DNA of 59,163 bases from Shewanella sp. NIFS-20-20 (lineage in GTDB: Bacteria > Pseudomonadota > Gammaproteobacteria > Enterobacterales > Shewanellaceae). Below the pieces are notes generated by a model. The model searched no databases and had not been told where the DNA came from. It saw nothing but the letters and a program-made list of their open reading frames with translations. The position numbers were made by a program, and so were the translations under genes. The DNA lies in assembly GCF_019209865.1 (NCBI RefSeq), contig NZ_JAHUTT010000019.1:1-59163 (forward strand), written 5' to 3'. Of the stretch, positions 47,807 through 54,677 are shown piece by piece; position 1 is the stretch's first letter; every line of letters begins with the position of its first letter.

Positions 47807-48196
47807 TTAAGATTGACGCTGGTGGCGATTCGAAGCGCCTTTTGGCGGAAGCGCGGGCACCGATTGGCGTTCTTTCATCAGGTGTTTAAGGGCTAATAGC
47901 GGGTGATGGATGAGCATGCGCGGACCGGCAAAGATCATGACATCGCGCATCATGGCTTTGGGTCCGGGCTTATAACAATGGACGGGGCACTTGTTACAGG
48001 TCGGCTTAGTGGTGCCATAAGGACAGCGATCGAGGCGCATATTGGCATACTCCAACAGGGATTGGCAGTCGCCACACAAGTGGTCGCCCCCATGCTGATG
48101 GCGACAATATATGGCAATCATGGCAGATAAGGTCTTGAACTCGTTTAATAATGGGCCGTGAAATTGAATGAGTTCTGTCATGTTATTAACCTGCAT
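47807..48196 (-). CDS. ygbA: Nitrous-oxide-stimulated promoter family protein (YgbA-like)
   Basis: This 129-residue cytoplasmic protein has the Cys/His pattern of YgbA: IYCRHQHG, CGDC, RCPYG and CNKCPVHCY, followed by the conserved RDVMIFAGPRMLIHHPLLALKHL. In enteric bacteria ygbA belongs to the NsrR nitric-oxide regulon, and the cysteines suggest a metal or cluster site. The longest frame starts at 48196, but a second ATG at residue 6 (MTELIQF) is possible because an NsrR-like palindrome overlaps the first start codon. The C-terminal tail is basic and polar. Confidence 0.88.
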   Translation of the reverse strand: MQVNNMTELIQFHGPLLNEFKTLSAMIAIYCRHQHGGDHLCGDCQSLLEYANMRLDRCPYGTTKPTCNKCPVHCYKPGPKAMMRDVMIFAGPRMLIHHPLLALKHLMKERQSVPALPPKGASNRHQRQS

Positions 48197-48210
48197 GCAA
48201 TATGTACCTT
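48188..48210 (-). promoter_or_regulatory. NsrR-like operator at ygbA
   Basis: On the minus strand, AAGGTACATATTGCATGCAGGTT agrees with the NsrR motif AAGATGYATTTNAAATRCATCTT at 16 of 22 defined positions, including both outer ends. The family's known control by NsrR makes it a reasonable candidate, but the site overlaps the first possible start codon. Confidence 0.4.
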
Positions 48211-48786
48211 AATATTATCGTAATTGCCGACTAACAACATAAATTGACTGTTAAAATTTGAGCTAGCTCTAACTATCGAGCGCGTTGTCGGTGGTAATCG
48301 TTCATTGAATCTGTTGTTGTAACCGACTTATTTTCAATCGCCGCTTAGCATTCCTGCGTAAAGTACTTGCGCTCAAGCGCGGGTTTTACTGCAGCGACTC
48401 GCTAGCGCTCGAGCACGGGTTGCCTATGGTCACTCAAGGCGCGTGCGCATGTGAGAAATGACACCATCAGCGCTCACCGCCAGCAACACATTGCCCATTG
48501 AGGTTGGCGGCGTTAGCAGTGCTAACGGATAGCCGTGCCCTGGGCAGGATCATGGTTGTCACTGCCGCAGAGGCGGGGGGAGTAGGTGCGACAGGATCAA
48601 GATGCCTGGCATCAGGTATTTGCCCATGGCGGGTGGCATGCCTCAAGTCAAGGCCAGACACGCGCCAGTGACCTTACACAAAATGTTAAACATTAGCAGG
48701 TGAATTTTTCGCCAAAACCCCGCATAATTCATGACAATCTATAATGGAATGAGATATCTATCTCTTCCTGCGACAAGGAAATCTAC
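48197..48786. other. Intergenic region with a GC-rich core, possible gene remnant
   Basis: No intact gene is supported. The core (about 48421-48600) is near 59 percent GC by count, well above many neighbouring genes. On the minus strand short open stretches in different frames (MGKYLMPGILIL, NVLLAVSADGVISHMRT) look protein-like but are broken by stops. Two similar 17-18-bp elements (GCGCTCAAGCGCGGGTT and GCGCTCGAGCACGGGTT) lie near 48370 and 48405. The promoter of the downstream gene should lie at the right end, where a TATAAT occurs at 48740-48745 without a good -35. Confidence 0.4.
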
Positions 48787-49521
48787 ATGAAAATAATCGT
48801 CATAGTGTTGTTGGTTGCCCTTGGGGTTTACTTGTATATACGAGCTCAACGCCTTGCCCGCGAGGAAGAAGGATCTCAAGCCGCGGATAAGCCAACCCAT
48901 GATGACAGCGCGACGGAGAGTGCAGCGCAGCGTCAGTCTCACCCCGCGCCAGAGCAAACATCTTCAGTGGTTGATGAGGTGGCTAAGCCTCGCACGTCAT
49001 CCGAACCTACCAGCAGTACTCGTGATGAGACTCCTAAGCCTCAACAGGCGAGTGTTGTGACGGCCGAGGAACCAGCGCCGGTGGCTGATACCCCCTCAAT
49101 GGTGAGCCGTGCCCAAGCCGAGCCAAATACGGGGGATGAGGCTGCTGACGGGATCCAATTTTCTCAATCCGATTTATCTGAGCTAGTAAGCAAGATCCAA
49201 CAGGCGCCAAGTGCTGACGCGTATGGCCTGTTTAGTGGCTTAGTCAAAGAATGCTATAAGGCGCGCAAGCAGAGCGATGTCTTGGCACAATCTCAAGGCT
49301 TGGATGGCTGGCATCAAACTCTGTTGGCAGCAACCACCACCCCTTCGGGCCAAGTATTTATGCAGTTGTCGACTTTATTAGCGGATGCGGGCCATTTTTC
49401 GGCGGCGATAGCACAATGTGATAGTGCCTTAGCCTTAGGGTTAGATGACGGTACTGTCACGGGGTTTGCTGGGCGAAAAACCCGACTGCAACGAGCGCAG
49501 CAGAAGGCCAATGCGCAATAG
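48787..49521 (+). CDS. Membrane-anchored hypothetical protein with disordered linker
   Basis: I do not recognise this 244-residue protein. It has one N-terminal helix (about 2-20, IIVIVLLVALGVYLYI), then a long Ser/Thr/Pro/Glu-rich stretch (about 25-120) that is probably disordered. A compact helical C-terminal domain (about 128-240) with AISSA-like helical pairs, including HFSAAIAQCDSALALGL, resembles a TPR-like unit. The C-terminal domain is probably cytoplasmic if the N-terminus is out. A gene for a small lipoprotein follows after about 90 nt. Confidence 0.6.
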   Translation: MKIIVIVLLVALGVYLYIRAQRLAREEEGSQAADKPTHDDSATESAAQRQSHPAPEQTSSVVDEVAKPRTSSEPTSSTRDETPKPQQASVVTAEEPAPVADTPSMVSRAQAEPNTGDEAADGIQFSQSDLSELVSKIQQAPSADAYGLFSGLVKECYKARKQSDVLAQSQGLDGWHQTLLAATTTPSGQVFMQLSTLLADAGHFSAAIAQCDSALALGLDDGTVTGFAGRKTRLQRAQQKANAQ

Positions 49522-49608
49522 CCTCATTGAATTTAGCGTTATTTTTTGGTGCATTAGCGCGTAGAATAGCGGTTCATTTGCAATGAACTGACCGCGTTGA
49601 GGTGTACT

Positions 49609-49884
49609 TTGTCAAAAAGATTAATCGGGTGTTGCCTGTTTGCCCTGCTGTTGTCTGCCTGTCATCAGCAACCCCAGTGGGTGCTGTTTTACTACCCGGA
49701 TGCCACGCAAGCGCCGGCGACCTTAGAGACTCAGGCGATTGCGGGTTACTACCAAAACTTAGATCATTGCCAGCGCAAAGGTGCCGGGTTGATAAAGCTC
49801 GCTGGCACTGACAATGGTGTCTTTGTGTGCGGCTTAGATTGCCAGCAAACGGCCAACGGTCTTCATTGCGAGCAACGTCACTGA
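49609..49884 (+). CDS. Small lipoprotein of unknown function
   Basis: This 91-residue protein has a lipoprotein signal with lipobox LLSAC (Cys at about 18). The mature part has four more cysteines (in LDHCQRK, VFVCGLDCQQ and LHCEQ), suggesting one or two disulfides in the periplasm. The start is not certain: the frame is open from TTG 49597, but TTG 49609 has GAGG 6 nt upstream and gives a better signal peptide (SKRLIGCCLFALLLSAC). Confidence 0.6.
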   Translation: MSKRLIGCCLFALLLSACHQQPQWVLFYYPDATQAPATLETQAIAGYYQNLDHCQRKGAGLIKLAGTDNGVFVCGLDCQQTANGLHCEQRH

Positions 49885-49950
49885 CAGCTCGCAGCGCCTA
49901 ATACTTAGTCAGTTGGCCGTGCGCGCGCACGACCACAGGAGACATGCCCG

Positions 49951-51417
49951 ATGAAACCTGACGCTTTGACGCCCGATTTATCCTTCAGTCAACCCTATTT
50001 CACTGAGCTGCCTCAGTTAGTCTCTAAGACTCAGCCCCAAGGCATAGGCGCCAGCCGTTGGTTAGCTTGGAGCGATGACGCCGCCGCACTGCTTGGTGGT
50101 TTAACCCCAACAGCAAGTTTGCTGGAGCAATGCGCGGGTAATCAGTTATTAGATAACGGTTTGGGTCATTACTTTGCGCAAGTATATAGCGGCCATCAAT
50201 TTGGTGGTTATAGCCCGCAATTAGGGGACGGGCGGGCAATGATTGTTGGCAATTTAAATACGCCTCAAGGAGCGTATGAAATGTCACTCAAGGGCGCTGG
50301 GACAACCCCTTACTCACGTCATGGTGACGGCCGCGCTGTGCTACGATCTTCATTGCGTGAATTTTTAGCGTCTGAGGCCATGCATCATTTAGGCGTGGCT
50401 ACTACCCGGGCTTTGGCGGTGGTGGGTTCTGATTTGCCGGTGTGGCGCGAGTCTCGTGAAACCGCAGCCATTACGGTAAGGCTCGCCCGCAGTCATATTC
50501 GTTTTGGTCATTTTGAATACGTCACCCACACGCGCCAAAGTAAGCCACAGCTACAGGCCTTACTCGACTTTACCATCCGTCAGCACTTCCCCGAACTCAG
50601 CGGCGATGCCGCAGGTTATAAAGCCTGGTTTGCTCAGGTGGTTGAGCGTACAGCCTTGATGATTGCCAAATGGCAAGCCTATGGTTTTACCCATGGGGTG
50701 ATGAATACCGATAACATGAGCATTTTGGGCGAGACCCTAGATTATGGGCCTTTTGGGTTTTTAGACACTTACCAAGAGTCTTTTGTCTGTAATCATTCTG
50801 ACAGTGAGGGGCGTTACAGTTTTGTCAGGCAGCCGGCGGTGGCTTTATGGAATCTACAGCGGCTGGCCCAGGCGCTGGTGCCGATAATCCCCTCGGATGA
50901 TTTAGTGGCAGGGCTTGATAGTTTTGAGCGCCTGCTGGTGGATCATTATGTTGCCATCATGACCACCAGATTGGGGATTACGCCACAAGAGACGCGTGCC
51001 GATTTGGGGCTGATCTCTGCGTTAATGCTCGCTCTGGAAGAAAACCGCCTTGATTACACGAATACTATGCGCCAATTTTCTGTGGTTAGCCCGAAAGATC
51101 AACAGGCTCCTTGGCAAGACGACTGCGTGTCAGCGCAAGTCATGAAAGATTGGTTTAACGCGTATCGGCGCCGATTGGCGGATGTGGGCGATATTGATGA
51201 CTGGCAAGCGCAACGTCGCCAAACTAATCCCAAGTTCATTTTACGCAATTACCTCGCTCAAGAGGCCATTGAGGCGGCTGAAAGTGGTCACCCACAAGCG
51301 GTTGCTGAACTATTGTCAGTGTTACAACGACCATTCGATGAGCAGCCAGGCCAAGAGCATTATGCTCAGGCTGCGCCGAATTGGGCGCAAGGTCTGGTAT
51401 TATCTTGCAGTAGTTAG
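49951..51417 (+). CDS. selO: Protein adenylyltransferase SelO (YdiU)
   Basis: SelO is a kinase-like enzyme that transfers AMP from ATP, bound in flipped orientation, to Ser/Thr/Tyr of target proteins and helps redox homeostasis. At 488 residues it is full length. Visible family blocks are YSGHQFGGYSPQLGDGRA, LKGAGTTPYSRHGDGRAVLRSS, the HGVMNTDNMSILGETLDYGPFGFLD segment that holds the catalytic and metal residues, and the C-terminal CSS whose Cys is selenocysteine in animal SelO. A CAGGAG-type ribosome binding site precedes it. DUF3630, srkA and dsbA follow. Confidence 0.97.
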   Translation: MKPDALTPDLSFSQPYFTELPQLVSKTQPQGIGASRWLAWSDDAAALLGGLTPTASLLEQCAGNQLLDNGLGHYFAQVYSGHQFGGYSPQLGDGRAMIVGNLNTPQGAYEMSLKGAGTTPYSRHGDGRAVLRSSLREFLASEAMHHLGVATTRALAVVGSDLPVWRESRETAAITVRLARSHIRFGHFEYVTHTRQSKPQLQALLDFTIRQHFPELSGDAAGYKAWFAQVVERTALMIAKWQAYGFTHGVMNTDNMSILGETLDYGPFGFLDTYQESFVCNHSDSEGRYSFVRQPAVALWNLQRLAQALVPIIPSDDLVAGLDSFERLLVDHYVAIMTTRLGITPQETRADLGLISALMLALEENRLDYTNTMRQFSVVSPKDQQAPWQDDCVSAQVMKDWFNAYRRRLADVGDIDDWQAQRRQTNPKFILRNYLAQEAIEAAESGHPQAVAELLSVLQRPFDEQPGQEHYAQAAPNWAQGLVLSCSS

Positions 51418-51432
51418 TTTTAGGAGTCGGCT

Positions 51433-51765
51433 ATGCCAGGGCATTTAGGGTTGCATTCAGTGGAATATCGCGCTGAAGATCAGGTTATCGAATTTAGGGC
51501 AGAGGTCACGCTTGAGAGTTTTGAGACCTTTGCGCTGCAGTTATGTCAGGCCTTAGATTGTCGGGTACTGGAACAGCAATGGGGAGCCGATAGGCATCAA
51601 TGGTTATTGGATTTTGAAGATTGCCGTTTATGGCTTCATTATGAGGATTATGGCCAAGTCTGCTGGTTTGCCGCCGAGAGTCATCATAGCGAAACGGCCG
51701 AGGTGTTAGTGTTTCTCGCCGGGTTAATGCGTCCTTTAATCCACACTAAGAGGTTATCTCTATAA
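51433..51765 (+). CDS. DUF3630 family protein
   Basis: This 110-residue, acidic and soluble protein has no signal peptide. It has a simple alpha/beta pattern with a tryptophan-rich middle (QWGADRHQWLLDFEDCRLWLHYEDYGQVCWF, about 57-86). The family is known from marine gammaproteobacteria, function unknown. It lies 15 nt after selO and its stop overlaps the srkA start by one nucleotide, so it belongs to the same operon. Confidence 0.75.
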   Translation: MPGHLGLHSVEYRAEDQVIEFRAEVTLESFETFALQLCQALDCRVLEQQWGADRHQWLLDFEDCRLWLHYEDYGQVCWFAAESHHSETAEVLVFLAGLMRPLIHTKRLSL

Positions 51766-52763
51766 TGTCTGCAGTTAATGATTTCGGCTTTCATGGCCTC
51801 ACGCCTGATGTTCAGTTAGACGCCATCGAGTCCCTCGGGATTTACCCTCAATCTGGGCTATTGACCCTCAACAGTTATGAAAATCGAGTCTACCAATTTC
51901 GCTGTGAAAACAACCATCGCTATGTGGTGAAATTTTATCGCCCCGATCGCTGGAGCAATCAACAGATCCAAGAAGAGCATGAGTTTGCTGCTGATTTACA
52001 AGATGATGAGCTATCTGTGGTTGCGCCATTAATGATCCATGGCGCCAGCTTGCATCATTTTAATGGGTACCGTTTTGCGCTATTCCCCTCGATGGGCGGG
52101 CGACCATTTGAGGTGGATAATTTAGATCATTTAGAAATTGTGGGCCACAGTCTAGGTCGGCTCCACGCTATCTCATCTACGCGGTCATTCTCACACCGGC
52201 GGGTACTCGAACCTAACGCCTGGGGGCAAGCTGCGTTGCAATCGCTGCGTGGATGTCAATTGATCCCCAGCGCGCTTAAAAATGACTATTTATCGACAGC
52301 CACTTTATTGCTTAACGATATTTGTGAGCAAATGGCGGGCAAAAATTACCAAGCGATTCGATTACATGGCGACTTGCACCCTGGCAATATTTTGTGGACG
52401 GACAATGGGGCCACCTTGGTGGATCTGGATGATGCGTGCATGGGGCCCGCGGTGCAAGATATCTGGATGATGTTGTCTGGCGAGCGCAGTCAGCAGTTAC
52501 TGCAATTGGACGTTATCGTCGAGGCGTATAACGAGTTTAGCCATTTTAACCCCGATGAGTTGCAGTTGATTGAGCCTCTGCGAGGTTTACGAATGTTGCA
52601 CCATAATGCATGGTTGGCTAAACGTTGGTCCGATCCGGCATTCCCGAACCATTTTCCGTGGTTTGGCGAGGTGGACTTCTGGTATCAATCGTTGCAAGAC
52701 CTCAATGGTCAACGCCGGGCGATGCAAGATGCCCCATTACGGTTTGGTCCAAGTTGGTCGTAG
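51765..52763 (+). CDS. srkA: Stress response kinase SrkA (YihE)
   Basis: SrkA is a cytoplasmic Ser/Thr kinase of the aminoglycoside-phosphotransferase fold that protects cells from stress-induced death. The 332-residue protein has the nucleotide-binding start LNSYENRVYQF, the Lys in VVKFYRPDRWS, the catalytic loop RLHGDLHPGNILW near 198, and the DLDDACMGP metal loop. srkA-dsbA adjacency is conserved in enteric bacteria. Confidence 0.95.
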   Translation: MSAVNDFGFHGLTPDVQLDAIESLGIYPQSGLLTLNSYENRVYQFRCENNHRYVVKFYRPDRWSNQQIQEEHEFAADLQDDELSVVAPLMIHGASLHHFNGYRFALFPSMGGRPFEVDNLDHLEIVGHSLGRLHAISSTRSFSHRRVLEPNAWGQAALQSLRGCQLIPSALKNDYLSTATLLLNDICEQMAGKNYQAIRLHGDLHPGNILWTDNGATLVDLDDACMGPAVQDIWMMLSGERSQQLLQLDVIVEAYNEFSHFNPDELQLIEPLRGLRMLHHNAWLAKRWSDPAFPNHFPWFGEVDFWYQSLQDLNGQRRAMQDAPLRFGPSWS

Positions 52764-52853
52764 GGAACTTTATTGGAGGGATACACTCCAATTTGGCAAT
52801 ATGTTAATCTTTTGAGTAATGACAATAGTTTTACCAAACTTTAAGGGAATCAA

Positions 52854-53468
52854 ATGAAAAAAGCTTTTTTGATTGCACTGACATTAGTGCTAGCGCCAAT
52901 GACGGCCATGGCTGCTGACTACAAAGAAGGTGTTCATTACGAAGTGATCAACAAGGGACCTGCAACGCCCAAGCCTGAAATTAAAGAATTTTTCTCATTT
53001 TATTGTGGTCACTGTTTTAATTTCGCGAACACAGTCGTGCCTCAAATCAAGTCGACCTTACCTAAGGGTGTGACCTTTAATCAGTCGCATGTTGAGTTCA
53101 TCGGTCGTGAAATGGGCCCTGAAATGTCTCGTGCCTTTGCGATTGCACGCCAGTTAGGTGTTGAAGCCAAAATTGAAGCGGCCATGTTTAGCGCCATTCA
53201 TGAGAAGCGTCAGCACTTTACCAACCGTGACGATATTCGTGCTTTATTTATTGCCAATGGCGTCGAAGGTAAGGATTTTGATGCGGCGGCCAATTCATTT
53301 ATGGTCAATGCACAAGTGGCTAACATGAAGCGCGATGCTGAAAATGCCAAAATTCAAGGGGTGCCTGCCTTGGTGGTTAACGGTAAATATTTAGTGAAAA
53401 CCAATGCAATTAAGTCTTACGATGAGATGCTAGATATCGCCTATTTCTTGGCAGAAAAGCAAGACTGA
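52854..53468 (+). CDS. dsbA: Thiol:disulfide interchange protein DsbA
   Basis: DsbA introduces disulfides into proteins entering the periplasm. The 204-residue protein has a signal peptide (cleavage after TAMAA, about residue 20). The thioredoxin fold has active site FYCGHCFNF (C-G-H-C near residue 50), a helical insert, and the cis-proline loop QGVPALVVNGKY. An AAGGGAA ribosome binding site precedes the ATG. A strong terminator follows. Confidence 0.97.
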   Translation: MKKAFLIALTLVLAPMTAMAADYKEGVHYEVINKGPATPKPEIKEFFSFYCGHCFNFANTVVPQIKSTLPKGVTFNQSHVEFIGREMGPEMSRAFAIARQLGVEAKIEAAMFSAIHEKRQHFTNRDDIRALFIANGVEGKDFDAAANSFMVNAQVANMKRDAENAKIQGVPALVVNGKYLVKTNAIKSYDEMLDIAYFLAEKQD

Positions 53469-53487
53469 GTGAATTGATTTTCTTTGG

Positions 53488-53512
53488 AAAAGGAGCCGTG
53501 ATGGCTCCTTTT
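53488..53512 (+). terminator. Intrinsic terminator of dsbA
   Basis: AAAAGGAGCC (53488-53497) and GGCTCCTTTT (53503-53512) enclose GTGAT and are followed by more T residues. Confidence 0.92.
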
Positions 53513-53533
53513 TTGTGGCCAATTGTCACCCCC

Positions 53534-53697
53534 CAAAAAAACCGCACACCTTGGTCGCAAGGCGTGCGGTTATTGAGCCACTAGGCTCAGTTTTACCCTG
53601 AGTAACTTGGTTAATTTATCAAAGCGTCAAAAAACCGGCAAGCCACAAATTGTTAACTTTGGTTTCATGTTGTTACAAATGGTGTTTGGCCAACGCG
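53534..53697 (-). ncRNA. Candidate small RNA ending at a minus-strand terminator
   Basis: On the minus strand a hairpin (arms 53540-53552 and 53559-53571, one mismatch) is followed by seven T, the form of an intrinsic terminator. Just before it is a second hairpin (TGAGCC/GGCTCA, 53574-53589). No minus-strand gene reaches this terminator, because ytfK lies on the plus strand in between. A possible promoter on the minus strand has TTGGCT (53729-53734) and TATATA (53705-53710), 18 bp apart. A transcript of about 165 nt would result, antisense to the ytfK leader. The simpler alternative is an extra bidirectional terminator after dsbA. Confidence 0.4.
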
Positions 53698-53849
53698 AAA
53701 AATGTATATACAATTTTGTGGAGCATAGAGCCAATTTTGTGTTTTTTTACGAAACCAAATGCGTGGTTCAGGTGTCATACTCACTGATAAGCTTAATCTG
53801 TTGATGTTGGCAGTGAGAGTGATGAAAGGATGATTTGCAAGGAGGTCCT

Positions 53850-54062
53850 ATGAGAGTTTTTCCTGTCTATGCCCCAAAACTCATAATTAAACATGTGCGT
53901 ATTTTTCTTTCGGGAGCCATTTGGGTTAAAGATCTGGGGCGACTTGAGTTCGAAAAAGGGCTATTTTTATTGCCGAGAAAAGGCCAGCCTAAAATTAAAC
54001 AGGCGGTGGTTGAGTTGAACGCCCTGATTGAAAAACAAAATCAATTAGCACTGCAGGCGTGA
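53850..54062 (+). CDS. ytfK: DUF1107 family protein YtfK
   Basis: YtfK binds SpoT in E. coli and favours (p)ppGpp accumulation in response to phosphate or fatty-acid starvation. This 70-residue protein matches the family in its key pattern: MRVFPVYAPKLIIKHVRIF at the start, then VKDLGRLEFEKGLFLLP. The ATG at 53850 has GGAGG 4 nt upstream and fits the E. coli length of about 68 residues better than the open frame from 53835. The gap back to dsbA is 381 bp, so ytfK has its own promoter, probably with a long leader. Confidence 0.8.
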   Translation: MRVFPVYAPKLIIKHVRIFLSGAIWVKDLGRLEFEKGLFLLPRKGQPKIKQAVVELNALIEKQNQLALQA

Positions 54063-54099
54063 TGGGTCAGTGGCATGTGCTAACAGTGTGTGATGCTTG

Positions 54100-54131
54100 G
54101 CACCCTTTGTAATTTATCTACAAGCGGGTGC
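54100..54131. terminator. Hairpin between convergent ytfK and zapB
   Basis: GCACCC (54100-54105) pairs with GGGTGC (54126-54131), with an inner TTGTA/TACAA stem. There is no T tract, but the position between convergent genes suits a bidirectional terminator. Confidence 0.5.
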
Positions 54132-54165
54132 TACGCATTCTGAATACCGAATCGAGCAAGTCAGC

Positions 54166-54390
54166 TTAATCGACTTGGTTGTTCAGCAGTCCGACTAGGC
54201 CAGTAACTTTCTCATTCCATGAGTTTAATTCCAGCTGCAAATTTTGGTTTTGCGCTTGCAGCTCTGCCGCTTGTTGATGCAATTCAGCTGACTTCAGTTT
54301 TTCTTCTTCTAATTCCATTTTCTGTAATTCAATGGTTTCGAGGGCGGCTTGGATCTTAGTTTCCAGTTTTGATAATAATTCGAGGCTCAT
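54166..54390 (-). CDS. zapB: Cell division protein ZapB
   Basis: ZapB is a small cytoplasmic coiled-coil protein that bridges the Z ring to MatP/Ter via ZapA. This 74-residue protein begins [20 protein letters not shown], close to E. coli ZapB, and keeps a heptad pattern of Leu/Glu/Gln across almost its whole length. It is transcribed divergently from the antiporter at 54678 with a 287-bp shared upstream region. Confidence 0.9.
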   Translation of the reverse strand: MSLELLSKLETKIQAALETIELQKMELEEEKLKSAELHQQAAELQAQNQNLQLELNSWNEKVTGLVGLLNNQVD

Positions 54391-54677
54391 GGGGCATCCT
54401 AATGAGTGGTCTTAGTTAGTGTGATTCTAACAGTGTCCTCGGTTGATGGAATAGCGGTTTCGCTTGAGCGTCCAAAAAAACATCACATAAGTGGATAATC
54501 ATAAAATTAGTTCTGATTTCGGGGCCTTATGCCAGTCGATATGCAATTAGTAGCGAATGGTAAACTGCGCGCTCGCCTGCTTAACGCGAGTCAAGGCTGA
54601 CTCAGCTAGTCATCAGATGGGGTCTTTTTACTCAAGCCTTGATAAAGGCTATTGAATGTTGCGGTGTCGCTTGAGGT
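54391..54677. other. Divergent leader with alternative hairpins (zapB / antiporter)
   Basis: The antiporter side contains GAGTCA/TGACTC (54588-54603), which competes for the same bases with TGACT/AGTCA (54598-54612). A weak T5 stretch near 54623-54627 and a third hairpin AGCCTT/AAGGCT (54635-54650) follow before the start codon. This arrangement may be a cis-acting switch; I do not recognise a known riboswitch class. Confidence 0.35.

Noticed and set aside
48467..48661. 64-residue minus-strand frame in the ygbA-48787 gap
   Set aside because: Arg/Ala/Pro-rich low-complexity translation without start signals. I treat the region as possible decayed sequence instead of a gene.
53607..53804. 65-residue plus-strand frame in the ytfK leader
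   Set aside because: No ribosome binding site, an atypical composition, and no resemblance to a known family. More likely untranslated leader.
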